Source: an uncultured Clostridia bacterium (GTDB lineage Bacteria > Bacillota > Clostridia > Christensenellales > Aristaeellaceae). Taken from it: a stretch of DNA of 64,000 bases. Position 1 is the stretch's first letter; each line of letters begins with the position of its first letter. The stretch lies in NCBI GenBank assembly GCA_947166385.1, contig CAMVEB010000021.1, positions 1 through 64,000 on the forward strand, in the 5' to 3' direction. This document shows, piece by piece, positions 9,437-16,868 of the stretch. The position numbers and the translations under genes are program-made. Below the pieces are notes generated by a model. The model worked only from the letters and a program-made list of their open reading frames with translations. It had not been told where the DNA came from and made no database searches.

Positions 9437-9970
9437 TCACTGTGAATCGGATTCTTCCGGGATTTCCGGTTCATCCGATTCCACAATCTCATACTCCAGC
9501 CAGGTCCTGACCTGCTGGTTGGCGAAGGGGATTTCCACCTGCATGCGGGAGGCCCGGTGATCCACTTTCAGGATTTTGGTCTGCAGCCCCGCAAAGGCCC
9601 CTTCGCTGATCCGGATGCGCTGCCCTTCCCGGTACACCGGGGTTTTCCCGATGGTCCCCCCATGTTTCAGCAGCATCAGGGCGAACTGGGCATCCACCCC
9701 CGTCAGCTCATATTGCTGGCTGGTATCCCGCAGGCAGCGGATAATGCCGGGAATCTGCCGGAGCCGGATCCGGTTCAGCTTCTCTTCCTCCTCAAAGTAC
9801 AGAAACAGATACCCGGGCAGAAGATCCCGCTCCCTGTCAACCATCCTTCCCCCGGACCAGGTATGCTGCATCTGTTTGGGAGAAATGACACGGCACGCCT
9901 GCGTGTCAATCACGGCGCGGCGGATGTATTCACATTTTCCCGTCTCGCAGAACAGGCAGTACATGTTCAT
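9437..9970 (-). CDS. loaP: LoaP-type NusG paralogue (processive antiterminator)
   Basis: 177 residues from the ATG at 9970, preceded by GGAGGAAAGGGC. The alternative upstream ATG at 10069 lies inside the leader. NGN domain: it starts MNMYCLFCETGKCEYIRR, has the R-D-L-L-P-G-Y-L-F-L-Y strand at about 48-58 and the I-P-G-I-I-R-C-L segment (NusG 'PGVVGFL' position). A KOW segment follows (REGQRIRISEGAFAGLQTKI, about 115-135). LoaP proteins are specialised NusG relatives that make RNA polymerase read through terminators of long polysaccharide or metabolite operons, and they recognise an RNA hairpin in the leader. Here loaP is the first gene after a structured leader and precedes wzz-cpsD-LCP. Housekeeping nusG would not be expected in this context. 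Confidence 0.85.
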   Translation of the reverse strand: MNMYCLFCETGKCEYIRRAVIDTQACRVISPKQMQHTWSGGRMVDRERDLLPGYLFLYFEEEEKLNRIRLRQIPGIIRCLRDTSQQYELTGVDAQFALMLLKHGGTIGKTPVYREGQRIRISEGAFAGLQTKILKVDHRASRMQVEIPFANQQVRTWLEYEIVESDEPEIPEESDSQ

Positions 9971-10146
9971 GCCCTTTCCTCCCGGACATAGCTTCGCCGT
10001 CCCGGCAGAGCCCTTCCGCCGCGGCAAAGCGTTTTCTGACGAAGCTTCCCGCGGCCCGGCAAGTGTCATCGGTGCTGCGTTGCGGCTTCTTTACGTGATT
10101 CGGATCCTCCCGGTTTGCTCCGGCAAAGCCCATACCGAAGCAGTTT
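9971..10146 (-). promoter_or_regulatory. Structured leader of the loaP operon
   Basis: About 170 nt between the promoter and loaP. Two blocks are shared with the second operon's leader: 10051-10079 (26 of 29 positions match 12815-12843) and 9982-9999 (matches 12744-12761 except one position). CCGGGC in the first block can pair with GUCCGG in the second through five Watson-Crick pairs and one G-U, and the closing helix abuts the loaP ribosome-binding site. An internal CCGCGG pair can form a second stem. I infer a folded RNA, possibly the LoaP target or a translation control element. It is not a riboswitch class I recognise. Confidence 0.55.
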
Positions 10147-10175
10147 ATTTTACCTTATTCTGGCTTTTTTTTCAA
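10147..10175 (-). promoter_or_regulatory. Promoter of loaP operon
   Basis: Sigma-A-like elements on the minus strand: -35 TTGAAA at 10170-10175 and -10 TAAAAT at 10147-10152, spaced 17 bp. Transcription would start near 10140. On the plus strand, three 10-bp repeats starting with GGGG lie about 90-120 bp upstream (10267, 10277, 10287), between this promoter and the cpsB stop. The remaining 10176-10328 is AT-rich with nothing else visible. Confidence 0.7.
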
Positions 10176-10328
10176 GTATCCCGATTGTATTCAAAAAGAT
10201 GGCGGCGGAGGGGTAAATAAACAGATGCCCGCCAATCCATTTTCAAATTTTTAATTTTTTCAAAGTGGGGCGAAATGGGGTGGAATGGGGTGAGACGAGA
10301 CAGGTTTGAATCCAGCATGAACCGCGGA

Positions 10329-11042
10329 TTACGCATCCGGGAAAGAGAAGAAATCCAGCTTGCGTTCGATCGCCTGAGCAATGTTTTCCCCATATTTACT
10401 GCGCAGGGCCTGCATGCCTTCCGTCATGCAGGTGCCCCGACCGGCAAAGGCATGGGTGTCCGTGGCGATATAGTCGACCAGACCTTCCTGAAAGAGGCTG
10501 TCAAAAAAGCGCCTGCGGAAAAAGGGCTGCTTGCGGATCAGGGAACGGGCATTGATCTGCACCATGGTGCGGAAGCGGGACTTCAGCTCCCGGACCTGAT
10601 CGATCTTTCCGATGGCCGGATACCTCTCCATATGGGCGATCACCGGCAGATAGCCGGTTCCGGAGACCTTCTGCAAGGCGTCCTGAATATGCGAAAGAGA
10701 ATCCGTGGGGCTGAATTCCACCAGGACATACTGGCTGGCTCCCAGCGTCGGGATCCGGCCCTCCCTCAGGAGGCGGGGCGTCTGCTCCGTATAGAGCACT
10801 TCGGCGCCGGAGAAGAGCCTCAGCGGCATCGCGTTCTCCCGAATAAAGTCTTCCGCTTCCCGGAAATGCTCCTCGAAAACTGCCTGGGGAAACTCGTACA
10901 CGCCGGGCGTCATATGAGGCGTGCAGATGATCGTGCCGATTCCATCCGTCACCGCTTCCTGCAGCATCCGGACGGTTTCCTCTTTCTCCTCGGCGCCGTC
11001 ATCCACCCCCCAGATCACATGGCTGTGGATATCTGTAAACAC
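10329..11042 (-). CDS. cpsB: PHP-family protein-tyrosine phosphatase (CpsB/YwqE type)
   Basis: 237 residues. PHP metal-binding motifs are all present: D-I-H-S-H at the N-terminus (residues 3-7) followed by V-D-D-G, I-C-T-P-H (about 39-43), E-V-L-Y, V-I-A-H-M-E-R-Y (about 133-140) and A-T-D-T-H-A (about 194-199). CpsB-type enzymes are manganese-dependent phosphatases that remove phosphate from the tyrosine tail of CpsD. The gene lies 35 bp downstream of cpsD copy 2 with no terminator between, so it is the third gene of the second operon. It is the only phosphatase of this type in the window and probably serves both kinase copies. Confidence 0.9.
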   Translation of the reverse strand: MFTDIHSHVIWGVDDGAEEKEETVRMLQEAVTDGIGTIICTPHMTPGVYEFPQAVFEEHFREAEDFIRENAMPLRLFSGAEVLYTEQTPRLLREGRIPTLGASQYVLVEFSPTDSLSHIQDALQKVSGTGYLPVIAHMERYPAIGKIDQVRELKSRFRTMVQINARSLIRKQPFFRRRFFDSLFQEGLVDYIATDTHAFAGRGTCMTEGMQALRSKYGENIAQAIERKLDFFSFPDA

Positions 11043-11077
11043 GTTGTTCCATCCTTCTTTTCTGATTTATTCCTGCT

Positions 11078-11854
11078 TTACTTATCCTTCTTCTTCTCTT
11101 TTTTGTCATCCTCCCGGCGGTAATAGCCCTTGCTGTAACCGTACCGGCCGTATCTGCCGTATTTTCCGTACTTGCCGTATTTGCCGCCGTAGCTGTAATA
11201 CTTCTTCGTGCTCAGCCGGTCCATGGTCACCTTGTTCAGCACGCAGCCCAGGATCGGCGTGCCCGTCCGCTCCATCTGCTGCTTTGCCTCCTGCAGCGCC
11301 CGGCGGTGCGTCTTCGCGTACTCCAGCACCAGGATGCTCCCGTCGCAGCTCCGGGCGATTTCCGCCGCGTCGATGACCAGACCCACCGGCGGCGCGTCGA
11401 TGATCACCAGGTCGAACGTCTCGCCCACCGCCTGAATCAGCCGGTCAAAGTCCGGCGTCGCGATCAGCGACAGCGGCGCCTGCACATCCGTGCCGATGGG
11501 CATCAGGTACACATTCGGGATATTGCTCTGATACAGCGCGTCCTCCAGCATGCACTGCCCGCTCAGCAGATGCGCCAGCCCGACGCCCTGCCCGGACAGC
11601 TTAATCTCATAGTGCGCGTTCAGCACGGACAGCCGCAGGTCCGCGTCGACCAGCAGCACTTTCTTCCCGCGCTTCGCCATATTGGACACGATCTGCATCG
11701 CCACGAAGGATTTCCCGTCGTTCGGCTCGCAGCTGGTCACCACGATCTTCTTGATGTTCTTCCCGGAAAACATCAGGTTGGAGCAGATGGTGTTGATCGC
11801 TTCCGATCCGGCATAATCCAGATCCAGCTTCGCGTTGATTTCCGCTCTCTGCAT
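11078..11854 (-). CDS. cpsD: CpsD/CapB-type BY-kinase, copy 2
   Basis: 258 residues, the same protein as copy 1 (7804-8577) except at the C-terminus. Here the tail runs KYGKYGKYGRYGRYGYSKGYY and ends EDDKKEKKKDK, one residue longer. Walker A variant EPNDGKS, A' LLVDADLR and B LVIIDAPPVG are unchanged. It follows wzz copy 2 by 6 bp and precedes the PHP phosphatase, so this operon has the classical activator-kinase-phosphatase order. The tyrosine tail is where the copies differ, so phosphorylation number or pattern may differ between them (inference). Confidence 0.92.
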   Translation of the reverse strand: MQRAEINAKLDLDYAGSEAINTICSNLMFSGKNIKKIVVTSCEPNDGKSFVAMQIVSNMAKRGKKVLLVDADLRLSVLNAHYEIKLSGQGVGLAHLLSGQCMLEDALYQSNIPNVYLMPIGTDVQAPLSLIATPDFDRLIQAVGETFDLVIIDAPPVGLVIDAAEIARSCDGSILVLEYAKTHRRALQEAKQQMERTGTPILGCVLNKVTMDRLSTKKYYSYGGKYGKYGKYGRYGRYGYSKGYYRREDDKKEKKKDK

Positions 11855-12676
11855 CCGCCGTCACTCCTTTCCCTCTGTCTTCGGCCGCCCGTAACCATAC
11901 ACGGCGGTGTTCTTCCCGTGGTCCGCTCCCTGCAGCGGGATCATGCCCAGGGTCGGCAGGCCGTCCACCTTCGCCACATCCTCCCCGGAGAAGATCCGGT
12001 CATCACTGAGGAACTTGATCGTGATCACCGCCATGGCCAGCAGCGCCCCGATCAGGAACCCGATGATGATATCCCGCGTCTTGTTCGGGCTCACCGGGCT
12101 GGTCGGCAGCTTCGCCTCCTCGAAGATGTTCGGCTCCCGCATGTCCATCTTCGCCGCGATGAATTCCCGGGCCACCTGGGCGTAAGTATCCGCCACCAGC
12201 TTGGCCTCCTGCGGATCCGGCGACTTCACCGTCACATACAGCACGTGGGTATTGGACGGGTTCGTAACCCGGACCATCCCCGCCAGCTTCGAATAGCTGT
12301 AATCCAGATTCAGCCGCTTATCCACCAGCTCGTGCACATGCCAGTTCCTGAACACTTCCTGGTAGTCCGCCGCCAGGTTGGAGCCGATCTGCAGGTCAGA
12401 CAGCGAGATCGTGGTATCGGACCCGACGATATAGATCTTCGACGTCGCCTCATAGATCGGCGTGACCGCGAAATAGACATAGACGCCCGCGATCACCGCG
12501 CCCAGCAGGGCCGTCAGGAGGATCCAGTGCACTTTCTCCAGATAGCGGAAAAAGAGCGCCACCAGGTCGATCTCGACCGTGTTGTCCTGGGACGCGGCCG
12601 GGGTCTGATTCTTGTTGTTCAGGGTTGCCTTTGTTCCGGTCAGTACCGGTTGTTTCTCCGGAGTTGCTGTTGCCAT
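11107..12676. repeat. Duplicated wzz-cpsD segment, copy 2
   Basis: Partner of 7833-9399. Scattered single-base changes occur toward the 5' end of wzz. The 3' part of wzz and almost all of cpsD are identical except in the tyrosine tail. Confidence 0.9.
11861..12676 (-). CDS. Wzz/CapC-type chain-length regulator and kinase activator, copy 2
   Basis: 271 residues from the ATG at 12676, which has GAGGTG just upstream. An in-frame ATG at 12751 lies in the leader and lacks a good ribosome-binding site. It differs from copy 1 at only a few residues (for example MATATPE against MAEKTPE, and VYVYFAVTPI against VIVYFAVTPL). It has two membrane segments flanking the extracellular Wzz domain. It is the first gene of the second operon; unlike copy 1 it has no loaP in front. 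Confidence 0.9.
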   Translation of the reverse strand: MATATPEKQPVLTGTKATLNNKNQTPAASQDNTVEIDLVALFFRYLEKVHWILLTALLGAVIAGVYVYFAVTPIYEATSKIYIVGSDTTISLSDLQIGSNLAADYQEVFRNWHVHELVDKRLNLDYSYSKLAGMVRVTNPSNTHVLYVTVKSPDPQEAKLVADTYAQVAREFIAAKMDMREPNIFEEAKLPTSPVSPNKTRDIIIGFLIGALLAMAVITIKFLSDDRIFSGEDVAKVDGLPTLGMIPLQGADHGKNTAVYGYGRPKTEGKE

Positions 12677-12907
12677 AAGACACCTCATTCTGATTTTCTG
12701 TGTGATCCCTGTCTGGTTTCTTTTTTCCGTTTCTTCTTTCATGCCGGGCATAGCTTCGCCGTTACGACAGGATCTTTCCTCTCGCGGTCACGGCTTCCTC
12801 TGGCAAAGCAGCCTGCAGCCCGGCAAGTGACATTGGTGCTGCGGTATTGCTTCTCTCATGGTCCCATCGCAGGAAAAAGGCTCAAAGGACATAAAGAGAC
12901 AGTTTTT
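12677..12907 (-). promoter_or_regulatory. Leader of the second wzz-cpsD operon
   Basis: About 225 nt of non-coding leader. It carries the same two conserved blocks as the loaP leader (12815-12843 and 12744-12761). Here the distal pairing is stronger: TGCCGGGC in the first block against GCCCGGCA in the second, 8 bp. The second block is followed by a purine-rich stretch leading to the wzz start. The shared pairing with changed bases supports a conserved RNA structure. With no loaP between leader and wzz, LoaP made from the first operon could act here in trans (inference). Confidence 0.5.
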
Positions 12908-12936
12908 ATTATATAGGAAAGCCCCGCGATTTACAA
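12908..12936 (-). promoter_or_regulatory. Promoter of wzz2-cpsD2-cpsB operon
   Basis: Minus-strand -35 TTGTAA (12931-12936) and -10 TATAAT (12908-12913), 17-bp spacer. It lies just downstream of the trmB stop. Confidence 0.75.
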
Positions 12937-12978
12937 GCATTTTCAGCTCTCCATCGGGGGGCTTTGGCAAGGGCTCTT

Positions 12979-13734
12979 TCAGCCGGAAAAAGAAGCCGTT
13001 TCCCGGTCCAGCCGCTCCAGCGCCGCCTTCCGCACTCCCGGCGTCAGCCGGTAGCGGGTGGGGTCGAAGTCCGGCTGCTCCGCCTTCATCCGGAAGATGG
13101 CCGCCTTGATGGGAACACCCAGCTCCATATATTTTTTCTCGTGCTCCGAGACATAGTTCGGCCGGAACCCGTCCCGGTGCAGATCGTGGGTCAGGTACAC
13201 CGTTTCAAACCCGCACAGGTCAAAATACACCAGGGAATCTTCGAACAGGGTATCGTCATCCGTCTTGAACCAGATTTCCCCGCCCGGCTGCAGGAATTCC
13301 CGGTACTGCATCAGCTGCCGCGGATGGGTCAGCCGCCGCTTCGCGTGCTTCGGATGCTCCGTCCAGGGGTTGCAGAAGTGGATATAGATCCGCTCCGCCC
13401 GGTCCTCCGGGCCGAACACCCGGTGGATGAAGCAGATATCCGTCCGCAGGATCTGCACGTTCTCCGGATCCTCCCCGCAGGCCTCCAGCAGATTCCGCCG
13501 GGCCGTGCCCAGAACATCCGGGCTCATATCGCTGATGATATAGTTGATCCCCGGGTTGTCTGCGATCATCCGCGCCGTGCTGACGCCCTTGCCGCACCCC
13601 ATCTCCATGTGCAGCGGCCGCTCCGGATGGGCAAAGCGCTGCCGCCAGGCGCCCCGTTCCGCTTCCCCGCCGTTCACATAAAAGGGGCAGGCCGCGAGTT
13701 CCGGCCTGGCCCATTTCTTGGTTCGCATGTGCAT
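12979..13734 (-). CDS. trmB: tRNA (guanine-N7)-methyltransferase
   Basis: 251 residues from the ATG at 13734, which has GGAGG 12 nt upstream. The longer frame from 13851 would run into the TPM gene and add an Ala/Glu-rich stretch, so I reject it. It methylates G46 in the variable loop of tRNAs using S-adenosylmethionine. Motifs: M-E-M-G-C-G-K-G (SAM-binding motif I, about residues 45-52), S-D-M-S-P and the TrmB-specific I-H-F-C-N-P-W-T-E-H-P-K-H-A-K-R-R-L (about 125-142). The W-F-K-T-D-D segment follows. Length is slightly above the usual ~215-240. Confidence 0.92.
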   Translation of the reverse strand: MHMRTKKWARPELAACPFYVNGGEAERGAWRQRFAHPERPLHMEMGCGKGVSTARMIADNPGINYIISDMSPDVLGTARRNLLEACGEDPENVQILRTDICFIHRVFGPEDRAERIYIHFCNPWTEHPKHAKRRLTHPRQLMQYREFLQPGGEIWFKTDDDTLFEDSLVYFDLCGFETVYLTHDLHRDGFRPNYVSEHEKKYMELGVPIKAAIFRMKAEQPDFDPTRYRLTPGVRKAALERLDRETASFSG

Positions 13735-13762
13735 AATCGTCTGTTTCCTCCGGTTTTCCGCG

Positions 13763-14542
13763 TCAGAATCCGTGGCCGCCGCCACCGCCTCCGCCGCCTC
13801 CTCCGCCCCCGCCGCCGTGGAAGCCGCCTCCGCCGGAGGAGTGGGATTCATGGTGAACGACTTTCTTCAGGTGCTGGGCCGTGACGACCGTGGCCGCGCC
13901 GATGCCCGCCGCCTTGACGACCGTGGGCATCGAGACCGCCTGCTCCTTCCTGACCCAGGCGGAAATCAGCACATACGCCACGAGGATCGCGGCAATGATC
14001 GCCAGGAAGGCGTTGCTGATGTACTTCATGGGCGCGGCGATCTTCTCGCCCTTCAGCACCTTCGTGATCTGCGCGAAGGTCTCCTGAGCGCAGGTGCCGT
14101 ACGCCCCGCGGGAGGCGTAACGGTACACGTTGTCAGCGATCGTGTTGGCATGCGCCTTCGTCAGCGTCTTCAGCAGCGATTCGCTGGCCCAGATATCCAG
14201 GTGCCGGTTCCGCATATCGATGATGAACACCGTGAACCGGGTTCCGGCACCGAAAACGCCGTTGCCCCAGTCCCGGGCCTTCAGCTCCGAGGTGCGGTTG
14301 CTGGTGCCGCTCGCCGGATACGTCAGGAAGCCGACGTTCGCGTACGCCGTCACTTCCTTCATTGCCGCTTCGACCTGCGCCAGCTCCTCCGCGTCCAGCA
14401 GGCCGGCCTCGTCGCGGATCACCGCGCTGTAGCCGGTCTCTTCGTTGGTCTGCCGCCGGTCTCCGGTTTCCGCCCCGGCCGTTCCGCACAGGATGCCCAG
14501 AGCCAGTGCCAGGGCCATGATCAGCGCGCAAAGCTTACGCAT
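13763..14542 (-). CDS. TPM-domain secreted/membrane protein with Gly-rich tail
   Basis: 259 residues from the ATG at 14542 (GGAGGTG 7-8 nt upstream). Signal peptide 1-25, TPM domain about 40-165 (V-I-R-D-E-A-G-L-L-D ... E-x-x-L, with N-G-V-F-G-A-G and the I-D-M-R-N-R core), then a membrane helix (about 175-198). The end is extremely glycine-rich (a run of about fourteen Gly with His near the C-terminus). TPM domains occur in membrane-associated proteins of the YgcG type and in a plant photosystem repair factor; a phosphatase activity has been reported for some. Its start overlaps the end of the zinc-ribbon membrane protein gene by 8 bp, so the two are coupled and probably form a membrane complex. 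Confidence 0.85.
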   Translation of the reverse strand: MRKLCALIMALALALGILCGTAGAETGDRRQTNEETGYSAVIRDEAGLLDAEELAQVEAAMKEVTAYANVGFLTYPASGTSNRTSELKARDWGNGVFGAGTRFTVFIIDMRNRHLDIWASESLLKTLTKAHANTIADNVYRYASRGAYGTCAQETFAQITKVLKGEKIAAPMKYISNAFLAIIAAILVAYVLISAWVRKEQAVSMPTVVKAAGIGAATVVTAQHLKKVVHHESHSSGGGGFHGGGGGGGGGGGGGGHGF

Positions 14543-16097
14543 CGTGCTCACCTCCCCGGTGCGTTTCAAACTGCGGCAGCGGGTTCGAGCAGTCCCGGTT
14601 GTGCAGCAGTAGCAGGTCCACGCACACCCAGATCACCGCCGCCATGCACAGGAAGGCGACCAGGTAAACCGCCAGGTCCTCGCTGTGGAACGGATCCAGG
14701 ATCAGGTTCACCGTTCCCAGCGTCATCGCGGTCAGCGCCGCCCAGCATCCGGGAGGCGTTTTCGTTCCCTCAGCTCTCCCGAACCAGACCAGCCCGCCCA
14801 TGCCGGCCGTCAGCACCAGCGACACGATGCGGAACACGAACGGCTCGTTCAGCCCGCTGATCATATGCAGCCCCCAGACCGCCAGCGCGATCGTGGCCGT
14901 CCACCCGATCCCGTCGATGATCCCGGTGCCGCTGCCTTTGGCGTGCCTCGCCATCTTCTTGCGCTGCTTCAGCCGCGCCCGCAGGTCGTCCCGGCCGTCC
15001 CGGGCCTCCTCGGCCGCCAGCTTTTCCGCGATGTTCTTCCGGTGCTGGTTCACAATCAGCTGCGCGCACAGCGCCAGCAGCATCGCCGCGATCATCACGA
15101 TCTCCGGCCGCAGCGTCAGGAAGGTGTTGAACAGGAAGAACAGCGGCACCGCCAGCACCAGGGCCAGCAGGCCGAACCGCGGGATATCCATCGGCAGATC
15201 CGCGGTCATTTCCCCGGTGACGCCGTTCTGGATCGCGTAGAGCAGGCGCTTGCCGCTGCGGATCGACATGAACCACACGGGGATCAGCGTCCGCCCGGTG
15301 CACTCCGCGTGGGCCATCTTGACCAGCTTCTTCTCCGCCTCCCCGGTGGAATAGTGATTGCCGTCCCGCAGGTCGTCGATGACGTCCTTCAGTCCCAGCC
15401 GCACCGCCTCCGCCTCGGCATAGGGCAGGTAAGCGCTCTCGTTCGTATCCGGCACGTCGGCGTAATACCCGCTGAGATAGGCCGGGGAGAAGGGTTTGAA
15501 ATCCGCCGCGTCCACCCGGGCGATCTTCTCGCTCATGGCGTCCGGCATCTCCCGGCTCGCGTCATGCAGGATATGGTCATACCGGTGGTTCAGGGAAACG
15601 CTGGTGCTGTAGTAATACGTATCGCTGCCCCTGGTCCGGGTGCCCTCCAGCACCGTGTCGCCCCGGACCGCCGCGCTGTAAATATACTGGGGCACATAGA
15701 TCCCGCGGAAGCTCTCCGCGGTGACATCCTTCTTCAGCCGGTGGTCGGCGCACAGGCTCCGGCGCACCATGCCCTGATATTTCGCGAAGCATTCCTCCCG
15801 GGTGACCCGGAAGGGCGCGATCGTCTCCGGCGCCTCCATGTGGGAATCCTGCCGCTGGAGCAGCACCGAGCTGCCGCAGTAGCTGCAGAACGCGGCCTGA
15901 GCCGTGTTCATCGTCCGGATCTCCGCGCCGCAGGTGGGGCAGGTCAGCAGGTCAACGGAAAAAGTGCTCCCGGCCTTCCGGGCCTCCCGCCGGTCCGCGT
16001 CCTGAATGCTCTCCGTCCGGCCGCAGGCGCCGCACTTCAGCATCTGCTCCGGGATGTCAAAGGTCATCATGCTGCCGCATCCGGGGCAACCGTACAT
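14535..16097 (-). CDS. Zinc-ribbon multi-pass membrane protein
   Basis: 520 residues. The N-terminus holds two CxxC pairs typical of TFIIB-like zinc ribbons (CPGCG ... CGACG, residues 4-26) and a second set (CPTCG ... CSYCG, about 53-75). A soluble middle region (about 90-300) follows, then several hydrophobic segments (about 305-345, 400-425, 430-450, 460-500). Proteins of this build often sit next to TPM-domain genes, as here. Molecular function is not established. Possible roles are assembly or stress repair at the membrane (inference from context only). Confidence 0.75.
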   Translation of the reverse strand: MYGCPGCGSMMTFDIPEQMLKCGACGRTESIQDADRREARKAGSTFSVDLLTCPTCGAEIRTMNTAQAAFCSYCGSSVLLQRQDSHMEAPETIAPFRVTREECFAKYQGMVRRSLCADHRLKKDVTAESFRGIYVPQYIYSAAVRGDTVLEGTRTRGSDTYYYSTSVSLNHRYDHILHDASREMPDAMSEKIARVDAADFKPFSPAYLSGYYADVPDTNESAYLPYAEAEAVRLGLKDVIDDLRDGNHYSTGEAEKKLVKMAHAECTGRTLIPVWFMSIRSGKRLLYAIQNGVTGEMTADLPMDIPRFGLLALVLAVPLFFLFNTFLTLRPEIVMIAAMLLALCAQLIVNQHRKNIAEKLAAEEARDGRDDLRARLKQRKKMARHAKGSGTGIIDGIGWTATIALAVWGLHMISGLNEPFVFRIVSLVLTAGMGGLVWFGRAEGTKTPPGCWAALTAMTLGTVNLILDPFHSEDLAVYLVAFLCMAAVIWVCVDLLLLHNRDCSNPLPQFETHRGGEHDA

Positions 16098-16122
16098 AAT
16101 CGTTCATCCTTTCATCCGCGAA

Positions 16123-16149
16123 CAGCCGCGCGGCCAGGCCGCGCGGCTG
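16123..16149. other. Perfect 13-bp inverted repeat
   Basis: CAGCCGCGCGGCC, one base, then its exact complement. It lies between the 198-aa membrane protein stop and the zinc-ribbon gene start. No T-run follows on the minus strand, so it is more likely an RNA-stabilising or attenuating hairpin within the operon than a full terminator. Confidence 0.6.
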
Positions 16150-16164
16150 ATGATTCCGTTCCCC

Positions 16165-16761
16165 TCAGGGATTATGGCTGTCCATGGTTTTCAGGGTGGG
16201 AACCTCCGGCTCCGCCGGCGTGTCTTCCACCCGCAATGTCGGCACGCTTCCCGCGGAAGCGGTGTAGGCGCTGTGGAAGGTCGTGGCGGCGGGATTGCTC
16301 TCCGCAAAGTCGTCCGCGTGCTTCTCCAGATCCTTCAGGATCTCATCGGTGGAAGGCGCAGTCGGCGCGCTCTGCTGCATAAACGGCTGCTGCACGGGCT
16401 GCCGTGCCGGCTGCTGCGCCTGCTGGTTCTCGCTGCGGGCCTTCTGGATTTCCGACTGGATGGTCTTCGTGACGGTGGAAGCGGTGGTCCGCACGCTGGC
16501 CGCCGCCCTGCGCAGGCGCTCCTCCAGCTCCTGGTTGTCGCCGTCCGTCTCCAGATTGATATGGTAGCCCAGGAGCAGCGAGATCACGATGCCCGCGATG
16601 CTCATATGCGGGGCGAAGATCAGGCAGGCCAGCGCGAAAATGCTGGATACATTCACGATCGGGGTGCCCTGCCGGTCCACCTTCAGCCGGTACCGCAGCA
16701 GCTTCTGCAGGAAGCCCGCCGCCTTATTGCCGTTGTTTCCGTTATTTCCGTTATTGTCCAT
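16165..16761 (-). CDS. Small membrane protein with coiled-coil region
   Basis: 198 residues. It starts MDNNGNNGNNGNK, a low-complexity Asn/Gly leader, then a basic segment and two adjacent membrane helices (about residues 38-65). A charged helical region likely to coil follows (75-110), then a Gln/Pro-rich linker (QQAQQPARQPVQQP) and a C-terminal tail of low complexity. GGAGGAAACAGGAT precedes the ATG. It is the first gene of a set with the zinc-ribbon and TPM proteins. I do not recognise the family. Confidence 0.65.
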   Translation of the reverse strand: MDNNGNNGNNGNKAAGFLQKLLRYRLKVDRQGTPIVNVSSIFALACLIFAPHMSIAGIVISLLLGYHINLETDGDNQELEERLRRAAASVRTTASTVTKTIQSEIQKARSENQQAQQPARQPVQQPFMQQSAPTAPSTDEILKDLEKHADDFAESNPAATTFHSAYTASAGSVPTLRVEDTPAEPEVPTLKTMDSHNP

Positions 16762-16868
16762 ATCCTGTTTCCTCCTTTGCCTGATTCCGGATGATGGAAA
16801 CAGAATACACCCTTTTCAGCAGAAAGAAAACACCAAAACCCGAAAAATACAGGCCGCTATTTTCCCGA

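Noticed and set aside
9971-10146. Resemblance of the loaP leader to a cyclic-di-GMP (GEMM) riboswitch
   Set aside because: Pieces such as GGCGAAGCTATG and TTGCCGG recall GEMM segments, but their order is reversed and the core GCAAA...GACGCAAAG arrangement is missing.
7833-12676. The duplicated segments as an insertion sequence or transposon
   Set aside because: There are no transposase genes, terminal inverted repeats or target-site duplications, and the repeated part is exactly the wzz-cpsD coding region plus related leaders.
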